Source of the DNA: Nitrosomonas nitrosa
Lineage (GTDB): Bacteria; Pseudomonadota; Gammaproteobacteria; Burkholderiales; Nitrosomonadaceae
Length of the DNA stretch: 64,000 nt
Direction: 5' to 3'
Assembly: GCF_003051105.1 (NCBI RefSeq)
Contig: NZ_QAOO01000002.1
Location: 1 to 64,000 of the forward strand
Shown: piece after piece, positions 6,823-16,450 of the stretch
How positions within the stretch are numbered: the first letter of the stretch is position 1
How the letters are laid out: every line of letters begins with the position of its first letter
Notes under the pieces: generated by a model
What the model saw: the letters and a program-made list of their open reading frames with translations, nothing else
What the model was told of the DNA's origin: nothing
Database searches by the model: none
Made by a program: the position numbers and the translations under genes

Positions 6823-7004
6823 CTTTGCATTTGCAATGCATCAACGTGTTTAAGCCGGTAGTAACGCGCCTTGAAGAAGTCATTGAGAAAGCAGCATTTT
6901 TGCGGTGCGCGCAAGGTTGTTCATCTGCTTACGAGAAGAAGTGTTCTCAGAGCGCAATATGGTCTTGCGCCTGTAATTTTTGTTTTGTGCTTAATCAAAG
7001 GGAT

Positions 7005-8270
7005 TTAGAGATGGTTATTGATCATTTTCGCTCGCGCCCAGCGCTTCCTTTGCCAAATAATTACCCCGGTCACAGAAAGTGTGGCGACTGCCAGTCCTAG
7101 CAAGGAAACCAGGATGCGGCCCGGCAAGCCAAGGATGCGGCCGGAGTGGAGTGGAAACTGCGCTTGAAGGAAGATATCACCTGCGCTGCCATCGCCAGGG
7201 ATACGCTCGCCTAAATAAGCGCCGGTTTGTCCATCGTAATAAAGCCATGGGTTGCCAAGGCCAAAGTTAGCATGATCTTGCCCTGGTTCATGGAATGTTA
7301 CGCCATAAATTCCATACTCTGGTTCGTAAAACATGCCGCCGGGTGGGGCGGGCCAGTTCCTTTTCTGTGCTTCCATGCGAGCAAGTTGAATGATTTCTTG
7401 CCGTGTGATCGCTGGCTCGATCGGTTCGTCATGAGGGTTGGGTGTACGCAGTGCAAAAGGATCAGGGGTGAGCGTGGAGAAGACTGAGACGAGTGGGCGC
7501 ATGATCTCCTGCTTGAGGTTCATCGAGATAGCGGTTACCGCCAGTATCAATAATAATCCCCATAGCCACACACCGCCGGAGCGGTGCAGATCGAAATTCA
7601 GTTTGTAGCCGCCTTGCTGCCAGCGGAAAGCAAATGATTTACGCCATGCTTGGAGATGGGGAAATGAAATCCACAACGCGATGAAACAATCGATTGTCCA
7701 TACGATTGCCAGAATGCCCATCAACACAATACCTAATTCCAACCCGAATGCATCCGGGATATGCATGCTGTAGTGCAGCTTGTATAAGAAAGGTATGAAA
7801 TTTTCACGGCTGAGTGAAATATCGCCCCACATTCGTGCACCGCGGATTTCTCCATTCACTGGATCGAGTGCGATTTGATTGAAAGGTAAATCAAATGCTT
7901 TGCCCGTCGTAGGATCGAGGCGTCCGGTTACGCCTAACCCTAAATTTTCATCTGATTCCAGCGATAACGGTAGCCAAGTGATAAGCAGCTTCGGATCAGA
8001 TGCCTCCAATTGATCGGCAAGAATGAAGGGAGAAACGGGTTCGCCTTCGCTTTGTCTCTTGAATAAATGGGGATTGAGCCATTCATCGAGCTCATGATCC
8101 CATGAGATGATTGCGCCTGTTAATCCAGCAATGAACAGGAACACGGCCAGTAATAATCCGGCCCAGCGATGTAATAGGGTGAGGAATTGACGGCTTGTTC
8201 TGGATTGACTCAGTGGCTTGTCAAGTTGTCCATTGTCTGCAAGGATGTCGGGTTCGATGTGTTTTGTCAT
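7005..8270 (-). CDS. PepSY-associated TM protein, probable ferric-siderophore reductase
   Basis: A 421-residue membrane protein of the PepSY-TM family (PiuB/FsrB-like). The first membrane helix is LLHRWAGLLLAVFLFIAGLTG, preceded by the LHRWAG motif typical of the family. Further helices lie around 175-200, 235-255 and 380-405, with the periplasmic PepSY segments between them (for example YYDGQTGAYLGERIPGDGS). Such proteins are linked to reductive release of iron from siderophores at the inner membrane. Its start lies 4 bp after the ABC exporter stop, so the two form one minus-strand operon facing away from the biosynthesis genes. Function is inferred from family and context. Confidence 0.8.
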   Translation of the reverse strand: MTKHIEPDILADNGQLDKPLSQSRTSRQFLTLLHRWAGLLLAVFLFIAGLTGAIISWDHELDEWLNPHLFKRQSEGEPVSPFILADQLEASDPKLLITWLPLSLESDENLGLGVTGRLDPTTGKAFDLPFNQIALDPVNGEIRGARMWGDISLSRENFIPFLYKLHYSMHIPDAFGLELGIVLMGILAIVWTIDCFIALWISFPHLQAWRKSFAFRWQQGGYKLNFDLHRSGGVWLWGLLLILAVTAISMNLKQEIMRPLVSVFSTLTPDPFALRTPNPHDEPIEPAITRQEIIQLARMEAQKRNWPAPPGGMFYEPEYGIYGVTFHEPGQDHANFGLGNPWLYYDGQTGAYLGERIPGDGSAGDIFLQAQFPLHSGRILGLPGRILVSLLGLAVATLSVTGVIIWQRKRWARAKMINNHL

Positions 8271-8274
8271 AACG

Positions 8275-9945
8275 TCATGCTACGCTGTTTGCCACAATCA
8301 GGGAGGAAAGCGCTTTTGTGGATTGAGTTGTGGGTAATGCTGCGGGATCGAAGATTAATTGACCATTCTCCATGCGAATAAGGCGATCAGCGAGATGAAA
8401 GTAACGATCATCATGCGAAATTACCAACACGGCTTTGCCCATGGCGCGTAACTCTGGCAATAGTTCGTGATAGAAAATCTCCTTGAAAACCGGATCCTGA
8501 TCCGCCGCCCATTCATCAAATACCAGAAAGGGGCGATTCTCCAGATAAGCCACCACTAAAGCCAGTCGTTTGCGTTGACCTTGTGACAGCGTGAGTGTGC
8601 TAAATGCGCCATTTTCGACTTTCACCTTATGCTGCAAATGCAGTTTGGTTAATAGCGCGTTGCCTTTTTGATCCAGTTGGTTGTCATGATTTCCTTCAAG
8701 CAACCGATCGAAGAGATGGAAATCAGAAAAAATCGTGGTAAAAAACTGTCGGTAATAATCACGGTTTGCATCATCGATGGTTTGGTCATTGAGCGTGATG
8801 CTGCCTTCTTCCGGTGGGTAGAGCCCTACGAGTAATTTTGCCAAAGTCGTTTTGCCACTGCCATTGCCGCCAATCAGAAAGGTGATTTCTCCTGGCTGGA
8901 ACTGCAAATCAATCGGGCCTAACGTGAACATTTCATCTTTCTGTTCATGATAATAACGATGCACCACGCCGTGCAACACAATCGATTTCAGTGGTGGTAA
9001 CTCGACGTTCTCCACCTGCGGCTCAGAAGAACGCATTGCCTGTGTGATTTCTTCAATCCGCCTGGCTGAAACTTGCGCCAGATTGGCGCGCGGAATGTTC
9101 AACAGCAGCGCCTCGAGCGGGCCTACCATATATACGAAAACCAAAGCATAGCCGGTCATGATCAATGCCCGGTCCGGTACATCGCCAACCAGCAGGAACA
9201 GTACCATGCCAATGAAAGCGTAGATCAGAAAATTACCCCAGCTAGCCGAAGCCACAAAAATAGACATGCCGAAGGTGCGCTCTTTACGCACTCGTTCGAT
9301 TGACCGTTTCAGTACGCCATCAAAAAAAGTGGTGCGTTTGTCACAGTTGAGGCGTAATTCCTTTGCGCCATCGGTGAGCGAGCGAAAATAAGCAAATAAA
9401 TTGTCTTGTTCTTTTGCAGCGATATCGAGATGCCGTATGGCGCGCAAATGTGCGAGATGATAGCCCACGGAGCCAAATCCTATGACCAGCACCGCCAATA
9501 GAAAGACCTGCCAGGACAGTAAAGCCAAGTAGGCTAAGCAACCCAATACGATAATGGCATTGGTGAGAATGATAGGAAAACTTACAAAAAATTCGGCGAC
9601 CCGTGTGCAATGTTCCGAAAGAGCGGATTGAACCCGCGCTGCGCCTAATTGCTCAAGCTGCCGGTAATCAGCTTGAATGACTCTTTGCGCGATAAAGCTG
9701 CGCAAATCAGATTGCGCGCGCTGTCCTAGCCGTTCAAAGAGAATCGCACCGATCATGTAGCCAAACATCACACACAGGGCGGTTACTGCAAAAGTCAGCG
9801 CGGCCTGTCCCCGATCGAATTGATCGGTTGTCAGCGCAGCGCTGATTTGGGCAAGTAAATAGACGCTGCCCATTCCATGCAATATGCTTACAAACGATGC
9901 ACTTAACAGTAACGGCTTGGATTGTTTGATAAGGTACTTCAGCAT
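8275..9945 (-). CDS. cyclic-peptide/siderophore ABC exporter (PvdE/SyrD family)
   Basis: A 556-residue half-transporter with membrane helices in the first 290 residues fused to an ATPase domain. Walker A (IGGNGSGKTTLAKLL) is near 357-370, the signature LSQGQRKRLAL near 452, and Walker B (FLVFDEWAADQDP) near 475. The DEWAADQDP variant following Walker B is characteristic of the cyclic peptide transporter group, which includes PvdE, the inner-membrane exporter of the pyoverdine precursor. Divergent from the siderophore biosynthesis genes and co-operonic with the PepSY protein. It probably moves a siderophore precursor to the periplasm, where the acylase at 22544-24733 could act. Confidence 0.85.
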   Translation of the reverse strand: MLKYLIKQSKPLLLSASFVSILHGMGSVYLLAQISAALTTDQFDRGQAALTFAVTALCVMFGYMIGAILFERLGQRAQSDLRSFIAQRVIQADYRQLEQLGAARVQSALSEHCTRVAEFFVSFPIILTNAIIVLGCLAYLALLSWQVFLLAVLVIGFGSVGYHLAHLRAIRHLDIAAKEQDNLFAYFRSLTDGAKELRLNCDKRTTFFDGVLKRSIERVRKERTFGMSIFVASASWGNFLIYAFIGMVLFLLVGDVPDRALIMTGYALVFVYMVGPLEALLLNIPRANLAQVSARRIEEITQAMRSSEPQVENVELPPLKSIVLHGVVHRYYHEQKDEMFTLGPIDLQFQPGEITFLIGGNGSGKTTLAKLLVGLYPPEEGSITLNDQTIDDANRDYYRQFFTTIFSDFHLFDRLLEGNHDNQLDQKGNALLTKLHLQHKVKVENGAFSTLTLSQGQRKRLALVVAYLENRPFLVFDEWAADQDPVFKEIFYHELLPELRAMGKAVLVISHDDRYFHLADRLIRMENGQLIFDPAALPTTQSTKALSSLIVANSVA

Positions 9946-10071
9946 GAATGATCCAATAAAGTGAACTATATGATAGAGACGAATAGCAAGGATAAAAATT
10001 TACTTCGCTATCGTCTTGCCTTTCCCCCGACGACCCCCTTGCTTTTTGTTACATACCAGAAAATGAGATCA

Positions 10072-10114
10072 GATTTATCAATATGATAGATACAGTCTTA
10101 TCGTTTGATAAATC
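10072..10114. promoter_or_regulatory. dyad in the divergent siderophore promoter region
   Basis: GATTTATCAA (10072-10081) and TTGATAAATC (10105-10114) are perfect inverted repeats 23 bp apart. TATCA-ATA-TGATA overlaps the left arm. They lie in the 281-bp space between the divergent exporter and acetyltransferase genes. A loosely Fur-box-like AATAATACTTCTCATTCG lies at 10159-10176. Iron regulation is expected for such a locus, but neither site closely matches a consensus. Confidence 0.35.
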
Positions 10115-10226
10115 GTGTCATCTGCTTTGAAGGTCCTGGTCATTTAAAAATTATAAACAATAATACTTCTCATTCGTCTTAAATCTTAAACAAGCATATC
10201 ACTCTTTAATTTTTTGTTGGAGACGA

Positions 10227-11348
10227 ATGGAGCCTTATCGAATAAGCGAGCAATCTTGTGCGTTGCCGAGTGCATGTTCATCTACCCCGGTGAACATGCT
10301 TTCATACCCGGACAAGTCTTGTTATCGCACCATTTATTCCGGTGCTCAAGCCCAACTGAGCTTGCAAGCTGATGAAATCGGCAAACAATCTATTTGGCAT
10401 TTATCCCAGCAATTTAATGAGTTAAGGCTGGAATGGCGTGAAGCGCATTCAAAGTCTCCTGAGCGACCTACGATGGCCACCTTTTTGGCGGCATTGGAAG
10501 CGGCTTTTACTCACTTTCCCCATCAAACGAAAATCTTTGTATCAGTACCCAAGCAATTGATTGCCGAATCGTATGATTCAGGTGTGCTGGTAAAAACCAG
10601 TGATGGAAGCTTCATCGTCCATGCCGAATTGTTCTGGCAACAAGCCAGGGTTTGGCATACGGGCACTCGGCCACAAGCTTACCCACTTTATCTCGTCATC
10701 AGTCATGGCCGGCGTCATCCATTGCGCCCACCTAAACCTGCAGGGACTGTCTATCGACGCTTTATCGCTTGGTTGGGCCGCACCTTGTCATTTCGAACCG
10801 TCGACATCGACTCTGATTTAGTCCGGTTCAATCGCTGGATGAACGATCCCGTCGTGGCGGCTTTCTGGCAAGAAACAGGTGATCTTGCTCAGCACCGCGC
10901 TTATTTGGAAGGCATCCAGGCCGATCCGCACGTCATCAGCCTGATCAGTTGCTTGGATGATGAGCCGTTTGGTTACTTCGAGATATATTGGGCAAAAGAA
11001 AATCGGATCGCGCCTTACTATGATGTCGACGATTTCGACCGTGGCTGGCATGTTTTGATTGGAGAGTCGCATTTCCGTGGCAAGCCTTTCGTAACCGCTT
11101 GGTTGCCATCTATTTCCCATTATCTTTTTCTCGATGACGACAGAACCCAACGTATCGTCATCGAACCCCGCTCTGACAATAGCAAGATGCTCCGAAATCT
11201 TGCCCAGTGCGGTTATGCACATCTCAAGGAATTCGATTTTCCCCATAAACGCGCCATGCTGGGCATGTTGCTAAGAGAACGTTTTTTTGCTGAGCGACTT
11301 TGGGTGCCACGTAACACACTATCTCCCCATTCTGTTTCTTTGTCCTGA
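10227..11348 (+). CDS. siderophore N-acetyltransferase (IucB/RhbD-like GNAT)
   Basis: A 373-residue protein with a C-terminal GNAT domain of the siderophore type. The segment FNRWMNDPVVAAFWQETGD, then EPFGYFEIYWAKENRIAPYY and FDRGWHVLIGESHFRGK, is the hallmark of N-hydroxylysine/N-hydroxyornithine acetyltransferases such as IucB. The N-terminal 180 residues are the usual less conserved lobe. It should acetylate the hydroxylamine made by the downstream monooxygenase, giving a hydroxamate group. GTTGGAG lies a few bases before the ATG. The monooxygenase gene starts 10 bp after its stop, so they are one operon. Confidence 0.85.
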   Translation: MEPYRISEQSCALPSACSSTPVNMLSYPDKSCYRTIYSGAQAQLSLQADEIGKQSIWHLSQQFNELRLEWREAHSKSPERPTMATFLAALEAAFTHFPHQTKIFVSVPKQLIAESYDSGVLVKTSDGSFIVHAELFWQQARVWHTGTRPQAYPLYLVISHGRRHPLRPPKPAGTVYRRFIAWLGRTLSFRTVDIDSDLVRFNRWMNDPVVAAFWQETGDLAQHRAYLEGIQADPHVISLISCLDDEPFGYFEIYWAKENRIAPYYDVDDFDRGWHVLIGESHFRGKPFVTAWLPSISHYLFLDDDRTQRIVIEPRSDNSKMLRNLAQCGYAHLKEFDFPHKRAMLGMLLRERFFAERLWVPRNTLSPHSVSLS

Positions 11349-11358
11349 GGAATTTGTC

Positions 11359-12669
11359 ATGAAAATTTACGATTTGATCGGTATTGGCTTTGGTCCATCC
11401 AATATTGCACTTGCTATTACCTTGGAAGAACAAAAGCAATCAGGCTATGGTATCGAGTCTTTTTTCATCGAGAAACAACCTAATTTTGCTTGGCATGCCA
11501 ACATGCTGCTCGATAACGCGCACATGCAAGTTTCTTTCCTTAAGGATCTTGCCACGATGCGCAATCCATCGAGCCACTTCACGTTTATCAATTACCTGCA
11601 TCAAAAAAATCGGCTGCAAGATTTTATCAATCTCAAGACTTTTTTTCCGAGCCGACACGAATTCAATGATTATTTGACATGGGCCGCATCCCACTTTGAT
11701 CACTGCTGCGCGTATGGTGAAGAAGTCATCGAGGTCTTGCCCGAAAAGCGGGGCGATGAAGTTGCACTGCTGCGTATCCGTTCGCGTAATCGGGAGCAAG
11801 TAGTCCATGAACGCTTGACCCGTAATCTGGTGATCAGCATCGGTGGGCAACCAAGAATTCCCGAAAGTTTTGCGCCGCTAAAAGGGGATCCGCGTGTTTT
11901 TCATTCCAATAACTATCTAAAAGAAATTAAACATCATCCGCACGCAAAAAAGATTGCAGTGGTAGGGGGCGGACAGAGCGCAGCCGAGATTTTTATGGAT
12001 CTGCATCATCGCTATGAAAAGGATAAGGCACAGGTCGATTTGATCATGCGTGCACGTGCCATCAAACCTTCGGATGATAGTCCTTTCGTCAATGAGATCT
12101 TCAATACCGATTTTACCGATTATGTATTCAATAGTTCAGATCAGCAGCGCACAGAAATCCTCAATGAATTCTGGCATACCAATTATGCCGCTCCCGATCT
12201 GGTTTTGATCGAACAAATTTTCAATGTGTTTTATCGGCAAAAAGTCGCCGGTATCGAGCGGCATCGTTTCTTACGGCGTCATGAAGTCAAGCAAGCAGTT
12301 TCCCAGAATGATGGCATTCAATTTGTTCTGCATGATTTGAATACAGAGCAAGATCGCACGGCAACCTACGATGCGGTGGTGCTGGCGACGGGTTACAACC
12401 GCGATTATCACAAATTATTGTTGGCACCAATCATGCCCTATTTCAGAGATATGCAGGTAGATCGACAGTATCGCTTGAATAGCGTGGCGCAGTTCAAGCC
12501 ATCGGTGTTTCTGCAAGGCGCTTGTGAATCGAGTCATGGCTTGAGCGATACCTTGCTTTCGGTGACCGCCGTGCGGACTCACGAAATAGCACAAGCCCTT
12601 ATTAACACCAGCAATCAAACAACTTCGGCACAACTGAAAAGGGCGATGCCTTCAGCATTCGCTTATTAG
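11359..12669 (+). CDS. L-ornithine/lysine N-monooxygenase (PvdA-like)
   Basis: A 436-residue flavoprotein that N-hydroxylates the side-chain amine of ornithine (or lysine), the committed step to a hydroxamate siderophore. Motifs: FAD site GIGFGPSNIALAI near 7-19; the PvdA-type substrate region SFLKDLATMRNP and FPSRHEFNDYL; NADPH site VVGGGQSAAEIF near 201-212; SPFVNEIFN; and ATGYNRDYH near 344. By eye it follows Pseudomonas PvdA closely, which favours ornithine. The start at ATG 11359 is preceded by TGAGG; a longer frame from 11287 would overlap the acetyltransferase and lacks support. Confidence 0.9.
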   Translation: MKIYDLIGIGFGPSNIALAITLEEQKQSGYGIESFFIEKQPNFAWHANMLLDNAHMQVSFLKDLATMRNPSSHFTFINYLHQKNRLQDFINLKTFFPSRHEFNDYLTWAASHFDHCCAYGEEVIEVLPEKRGDEVALLRIRSRNREQVVHERLTRNLVISIGGQPRIPESFAPLKGDPRVFHSNNYLKEIKHHPHAKKIAVVGGGQSAAEIFMDLHHRYEKDKAQVDLIMRARAIKPSDDSPFVNEIFNTDFTDYVFNSSDQQRTEILNEFWHTNYAAPDLVLIEQIFNVFYRQKVAGIERHRFLRRHEVKQAVSQNDGIQFVLHDLNTEQDRTATYDAVVLATGYNRDYHKLLLAPIMPYFRDMQVDRQYRLNSVAQFKPSVFLQGACESSHGLSDTLLSVTAVRTHEIAQALINTSNQTTSAQLKRAMPSAFAY

Positions 12670-12709
12670 GCAGCGCCAATTTTTTCTAACTGTAATTATT
12701 CAACTTATC

Positions 12710-14947
12710 ATGAAAAATACCTTAAAAAAGAGGAAAAAGATCAATCCTAAGAAATTAATACTGTTACTCGGTCTGCATTTTTCTGTATTGTCAGCATCGT
12801 TCAACGGTTACGCTCAATCACAAAATACCAATAAACCGGCCGAATCTAAAGATCAGCAAACGCAGACTACGTCAGAGTCAAGCGAAGCTAGCTCAAAGCA
12901 ATCGGGTATCACTGTATTACCCGCCATGACCATCAAGGCCGCGACCGCGGGTTATGCAGCTAAGAGCAGTAGTTCGGGTACTAAAACCGATACGCCGCTT
13001 ATCGAGGTACCGCAGTCGATTTCTGTTGTGACACGTAATGAGCTCGATGCACGAGGTGTCCAGGATATGAGTGAAGCCTTGCGCTATACTCCGGGGGTAG
13101 CCGTTGATCAATGGGGGTTTGAAGGGCGTGGCTACGAATATCTGCTTTTACGTGGTTTTCAGGGACTCACGACTTCTCTCTTTCGCGACGGCTTGAGCAT
13201 GGCCGGGCAAGGATTGTATTTTAATTCCTTTATTACCGAAACGTATGGCCTGGAACGGGTCGATGTGCTACGCGGTCCTACTTCAGTGACCTTTGGTCGT
13301 GGTGACGCGGGCGGTATCGTGAATCGCATCACCAAACGCCCCAATGCAGATCCGTATCGGGAGATCGAATTGCAATATGGCAATTTTGACCGGAAACGGG
13401 TTGCCGCTGACTTGGGTTTTGCCAATGACGATCGCACCTTGATGTTTCGTCTAGTGACGTTGGGGCTCGATTCTGATACGCAGGTGCGCTATCCGAACAC
13501 GGGGGGAGACCGTGCTGGACTCAGACGCTTTTATATTGCGCCCTCTGTGACCTGGCGTCCCACCGCTGATACCACGATCACGTTGTTGGGAGAAGTACTC
13601 AACAACCGTGCGGAAGCCTCGCCTTTCTTTCTCCTTACGCCAGAGGGTATGCGTACCAATGTGGTACTGGCAGATTCAAAATTCGTTAAATATGCAACCA
13701 ATCAATCCTCTTTTGGCTATCAGATCGAGCACCACTTTAACGAGATTTTCACTGCAAGGCAGAATTTTCGCCATATGCAGCAAGATGGCAACTTCAATGA
13801 AATGTTTCGCGCGGGTTTTGACACCGCTATCCCTACCTTGATGAATCGTTCGGCGATTTCGACCAAAGAGCGATTGACGCAAACGGTGATCGATACGCAT
13901 ATTCAAGCTAGGGTCAATACCGGCCCGCTCAATCACACGGCCCTTTTTGGCGTTGACTGGAACGTGACGAATGCTTCTCTGAAGTTTTTTTCAGGGGATG
14001 CGCCTGGCATTGATGTATTTAATCCGGTGTATGGTATACCGATTCCAAAACCGAGTTCCTTGGATATCCATGCTAAACAAGAGATCAATCAGCTTGGCGT
14101 CTATCTGCAAGATCAGATCAGATATGGCGAGAACTGGCTTCTGACGTTGAGCGGTCGTTACGATCGGGTCGATTCAACGGATGTCGATTATTTAAGCGCT
14201 ACCCGTGGCAAGATTAGAAGCGACGCTTATACGGGGCGGGCTGGTCTGACTTATCTTTTCTCAAATGGGATTGCGCCCTATGTGAGCTATTCACAATCAT
14301 TTTTACCCATACCCGGATTTGATTCCAGCAATAACCCCTTCAAGCCAACCCGTGGCGAGCAATACGAAGTGGGTGTCAAATACCAGCCTGTTGGGGGAAG
14401 AAGCTTGTATACTCTGGCCTTTTTTGACTTGACCAAAACCAATGTACCTACACCCGATCCGAATGATCCCCTTTTCCGCAGCAGGCAAACCGGTGAAGTC
14501 GGCTCACGCGGTGTGGAGTTGGAAGCGAGAGCGGAGTTGCTGCGAGGCTTGAACTATATCGGAACGTTTACCTATCACGATGTTACCGTTACTAAAAGTG
14601 GAGATGTTGATAAGGGAAATATGCCGACCCAGGTGCCCACGACCATGACTTCGCACTGGTTGGATTATTCCCTGGGAAGTTTGGGGGTAAGCTGGTTACA
14701 AGGCTTCGGGATCGGTGCCGGGGTGCGCCACGTGGGTAGAATTTTCAATGATATGGAGAATACCAGCACGACGCCTTCTTTTACTCTGTTTGACGCCATG
14801 CTTCGCTACGATCATGGGCCTTGGATGTTTATCGTCAATGCGAGCAATATATTTAATAATCGATATCTATCCTATTCTTCTCCTAGTGGCCTAGCCTATC
14901 CGGGGATACAACGAACAGTCTTAGGAACCTTGAAATTCAGATTCTAG
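12710..14947 (+). CDS. TonB-dependent siderophore receptor
   Basis: A 745-residue outer-membrane receptor of the FhuA/FpvA-like class. A Lys-rich N-terminus and hydrophobic stretch form the signal peptide, cleaved near NGYAQ. A Ser/Gln/Glu-rich linker follows, then the plug domain (IEVPQSISVVTRNELDARG, RYTPGVAVDQWG, VDVLRGPTSVTFGRGDAGG) and a 22-strand barrel ending in the C-terminal Phe of LGTLKFRF. There is no N-terminal signalling (STN) domain, so it is not a transducer for an ECF sigma factor. It lies 40 bp after the monooxygenase and probably imports the cognate ferri-hydroxamate. Confidence 0.92.
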   Translation: MKNTLKKRKKINPKKLILLLGLHFSVLSASFNGYAQSQNTNKPAESKDQQTQTTSESSEASSKQSGITVLPAMTIKAATAGYAAKSSSSGTKTDTPLIEVPQSISVVTRNELDARGVQDMSEALRYTPGVAVDQWGFEGRGYEYLLLRGFQGLTTSLFRDGLSMAGQGLYFNSFITETYGLERVDVLRGPTSVTFGRGDAGGIVNRITKRPNADPYREIELQYGNFDRKRVAADLGFANDDRTLMFRLVTLGLDSDTQVRYPNTGGDRAGLRRFYIAPSVTWRPTADTTITLLGEVLNNRAEASPFFLLTPEGMRTNVVLADSKFVKYATNQSSFGYQIEHHFNEIFTARQNFRHMQQDGNFNEMFRAGFDTAIPTLMNRSAISTKERLTQTVIDTHIQARVNTGPLNHTALFGVDWNVTNASLKFFSGDAPGIDVFNPVYGIPIPKPSSLDIHAKQEINQLGVYLQDQIRYGENWLLTLSGRYDRVDSTDVDYLSATRGKIRSDAYTGRAGLTYLFSNGIAPYVSYSQSFLPIPGFDSSNNPFKPTRGEQYEVGVKYQPVGGRSLYTLAFFDLTKTNVPTPDPNDPLFRSRQTGEVGSRGVELEARAELLRGLNYIGTFTYHDVTVTKSGDVDKGNMPTQVPTTMTSHWLDYSLGSLGVSWLQGFGIGAGVRHVGRIFNDMENTSTTPSFTLFDAMLRYDHGPWMFIVNASNIFNNRYLSYSSPSGLAYPGIQRTVLGTLKFRF

Positions 14948-15033
14948 TGGATTGCTGCAGTGGCTTTTTAACCATTGGTAGGGAGCTTGCTGGACACTGG
15001 ACACGTTTGCTAACCAAATTTGGTTGGGTTGAG

Positions 15034-16401
15034 GTGATTAAGTTTCTGCTTTGGATAGCATTATTGCTTATTATTACAGGATGCAATATGCTCCCGCAGC
15101 GGCAGGCGCAAGAAGTAGGTACGGCGATTCCTGCTCAATGGACAGCAGGGCAGGGGTCGAATCCAGCTGCACCGGATCAGTGGGTGGATGCGTTTGGCGA
15201 TGCTCATTTACGTGCCCTGGTCGATCACGCGCTTGCAAATAATTATGAGCTGAAGTCAGCGTCTGCACGGGTCGATGCGGCAATTGCCCAAGCGCGTATC
15301 GATGGGTCAGGGCGCTGGCCACAGCTTTTCTTTACGGCCGATCACGAGCAAGTAAAAATCCGTGAGGCGGGTTTTGGCGCCTCGAGGTTTGGCGTATTTG
15401 AAGCTTTATTTGGCTTGAGCTGGGAGCTCGACGTCTGGGGGCGGATACGCGACTTCCGGCAAGCGTCGCTGTTGGAAGCGGATGCAATGGCAGCCGACTA
15501 CTACGGTGCGCGCTTATCGCTGGCCGCACGGGTTGCACAGAGTTATTTTGAATTGGTTGAAGCTAAGCTGCAGGCGGCCGTGATCGAACAGTCGATCGAA
15601 GATCGCACGATTATCGCCAATCTCGTGCGGGGCCGTTTTCAGCATGGTCTGGTGCGAGGGCTCGATTTACGCCTGGCACTCACCGATTTGGCCAATGCAG
15701 AGGCGCAACTCAAACAAATCAACAATAGTATTCAGACAATTACGCGGCGTTTGGAAATTTTGCTGGGGAATTATCCCATGGGGAAGGAATTGAACGTTTC
15801 CTCTCTGCCGCCCTTGCCTGCGCAGATTCCTGCGGGATTACCTTCACAGCTATTGGAACGCCGTCCGGATCTGGTCGCTGTGTTTAGCCGCTTGCAGGCC
15901 GCCGATTTACGGGTAGCGAGCTCAGAAAAGCTACGCTTGCCGCGTATTACCTTAACAGCCGCTGGCGGTACACGCAGTAGCGATTTAACCGAATTGATCG
16001 ATCCCAGGGCAGCAGCCTGGAATGTTTTTGCTGGACTCATGCAGCCGTTGTTTACCGGCGGGCGTATTCAGGGCGAGATCTTGCGTAACCAGGCACGCGT
16101 GGAGGAAGTGTTGAATTTTTACAAAAATACCGCATTGAATGCTTTTCGCGAGGTCGAACAGGCATTGGCAGCAGAAGAATGGCTACGGCAACAAGAGGCA
16201 TCGCTCAGAAAAGCCGTTGAGCAAACCGAAGCAAGCCAGGCGCTCGCTATTTATTCTTACCGCAATGGTTTAATCGGCATCCTCACCTTACTCGATAGTT
16301 ACCGCAGTACACTCAGTGCCCAGAGTGCGTATTTGTCAGTCACTCGGCAATTACTCAGCAATCGTATCAATCTGTATTTAGCCCTCGGTGGCAACGTGTA
16401 A
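15034..16401 (+). CDS. outer-membrane efflux lipoprotein (OprM/NodT family)
   Basis: A TolC-like outer-membrane factor of about 455 residues. The lipobox LLLIITGC predicts an acylated Cys. The start is placed at GTG 15034, which leaves a normal lipoprotein signal (IKFLLWIALLLIITGC); a longer frame from GTG 14947 overlaps the receptor stop and adds an unlikely hydrophilic N-terminus. The two OEP repeats are visible (DAFGDAHLRALVDHALANN; YFELVEAKLQAAVIEQSIEDR; ERRPDLVAVFSRLQAADLRV; GLMQPLFTGGRIQGEI). It is followed by the membrane-fusion and RND genes, making a complete tripartite pump within the siderophore locus. Confidence 0.87.
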   Translation: MIKFLLWIALLLIITGCNMLPQRQAQEVGTAIPAQWTAGQGSNPAAPDQWVDAFGDAHLRALVDHALANNYELKSASARVDAAIAQARIDGSGRWPQLFFTADHEQVKIREAGFGASRFGVFEALFGLSWELDVWGRIRDFRQASLLEADAMAADYYGARLSLAARVAQSYFELVEAKLQAAVIEQSIEDRTIIANLVRGRFQHGLVRGLDLRLALTDLANAEAQLKQINNSIQTITRRLEILLGNYPMGKELNVSSLPPLPAQIPAGLPSQLLERRPDLVAVFSRLQAADLRVASSEKLRLPRITLTAAGGTRSSDLTELIDPRAAAWNVFAGLMQPLFTGGRIQGEILRNQARVEEVLNFYKNTALNAFREVEQALAAEEWLRQQEASLRKAVEQTEASQALAIYSYRNGLIGILTLLDSYRSTLSAQSAYLSVTRQLLSNRINLYLALGGNV

Positions 16402-16411
16402 GGAGGAAGCC

Positions 16412-16450
16412 ATGAGGGTTTATCAGAATCCGGTCCTCGGTCTTTTATGA
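16412..16450 (+). CDS. 12-residue micro-ORF coupled to the MFP gene (candidate leader peptide)
   Basis: A perfect AAGGAGG at 16400-16406 stands 5 nt before ATG 16412. That ATG opens a 12-codon frame (MRVYQNPVLGLL) whose TGA overlaps the ATG of the membrane-fusion gene as ATGA at 16447-16450. The MFP ATG has no ribosome-binding site of its own. This suggests translation of the MFP is coupled to the micro-ORF. The alternative is that the SD is simply a relic of a former start. Confidence 0.4.
   Translation: MRVYQNPVLGLL

Noticed and set aside
6738-7100. A 120-codon plus-strand frame as a gene
   Set aside because: It has no ribosome-binding site, Cys-rich random-looking composition, overlaps the 3' end of the PepSY gene and contains an inverted repeat.
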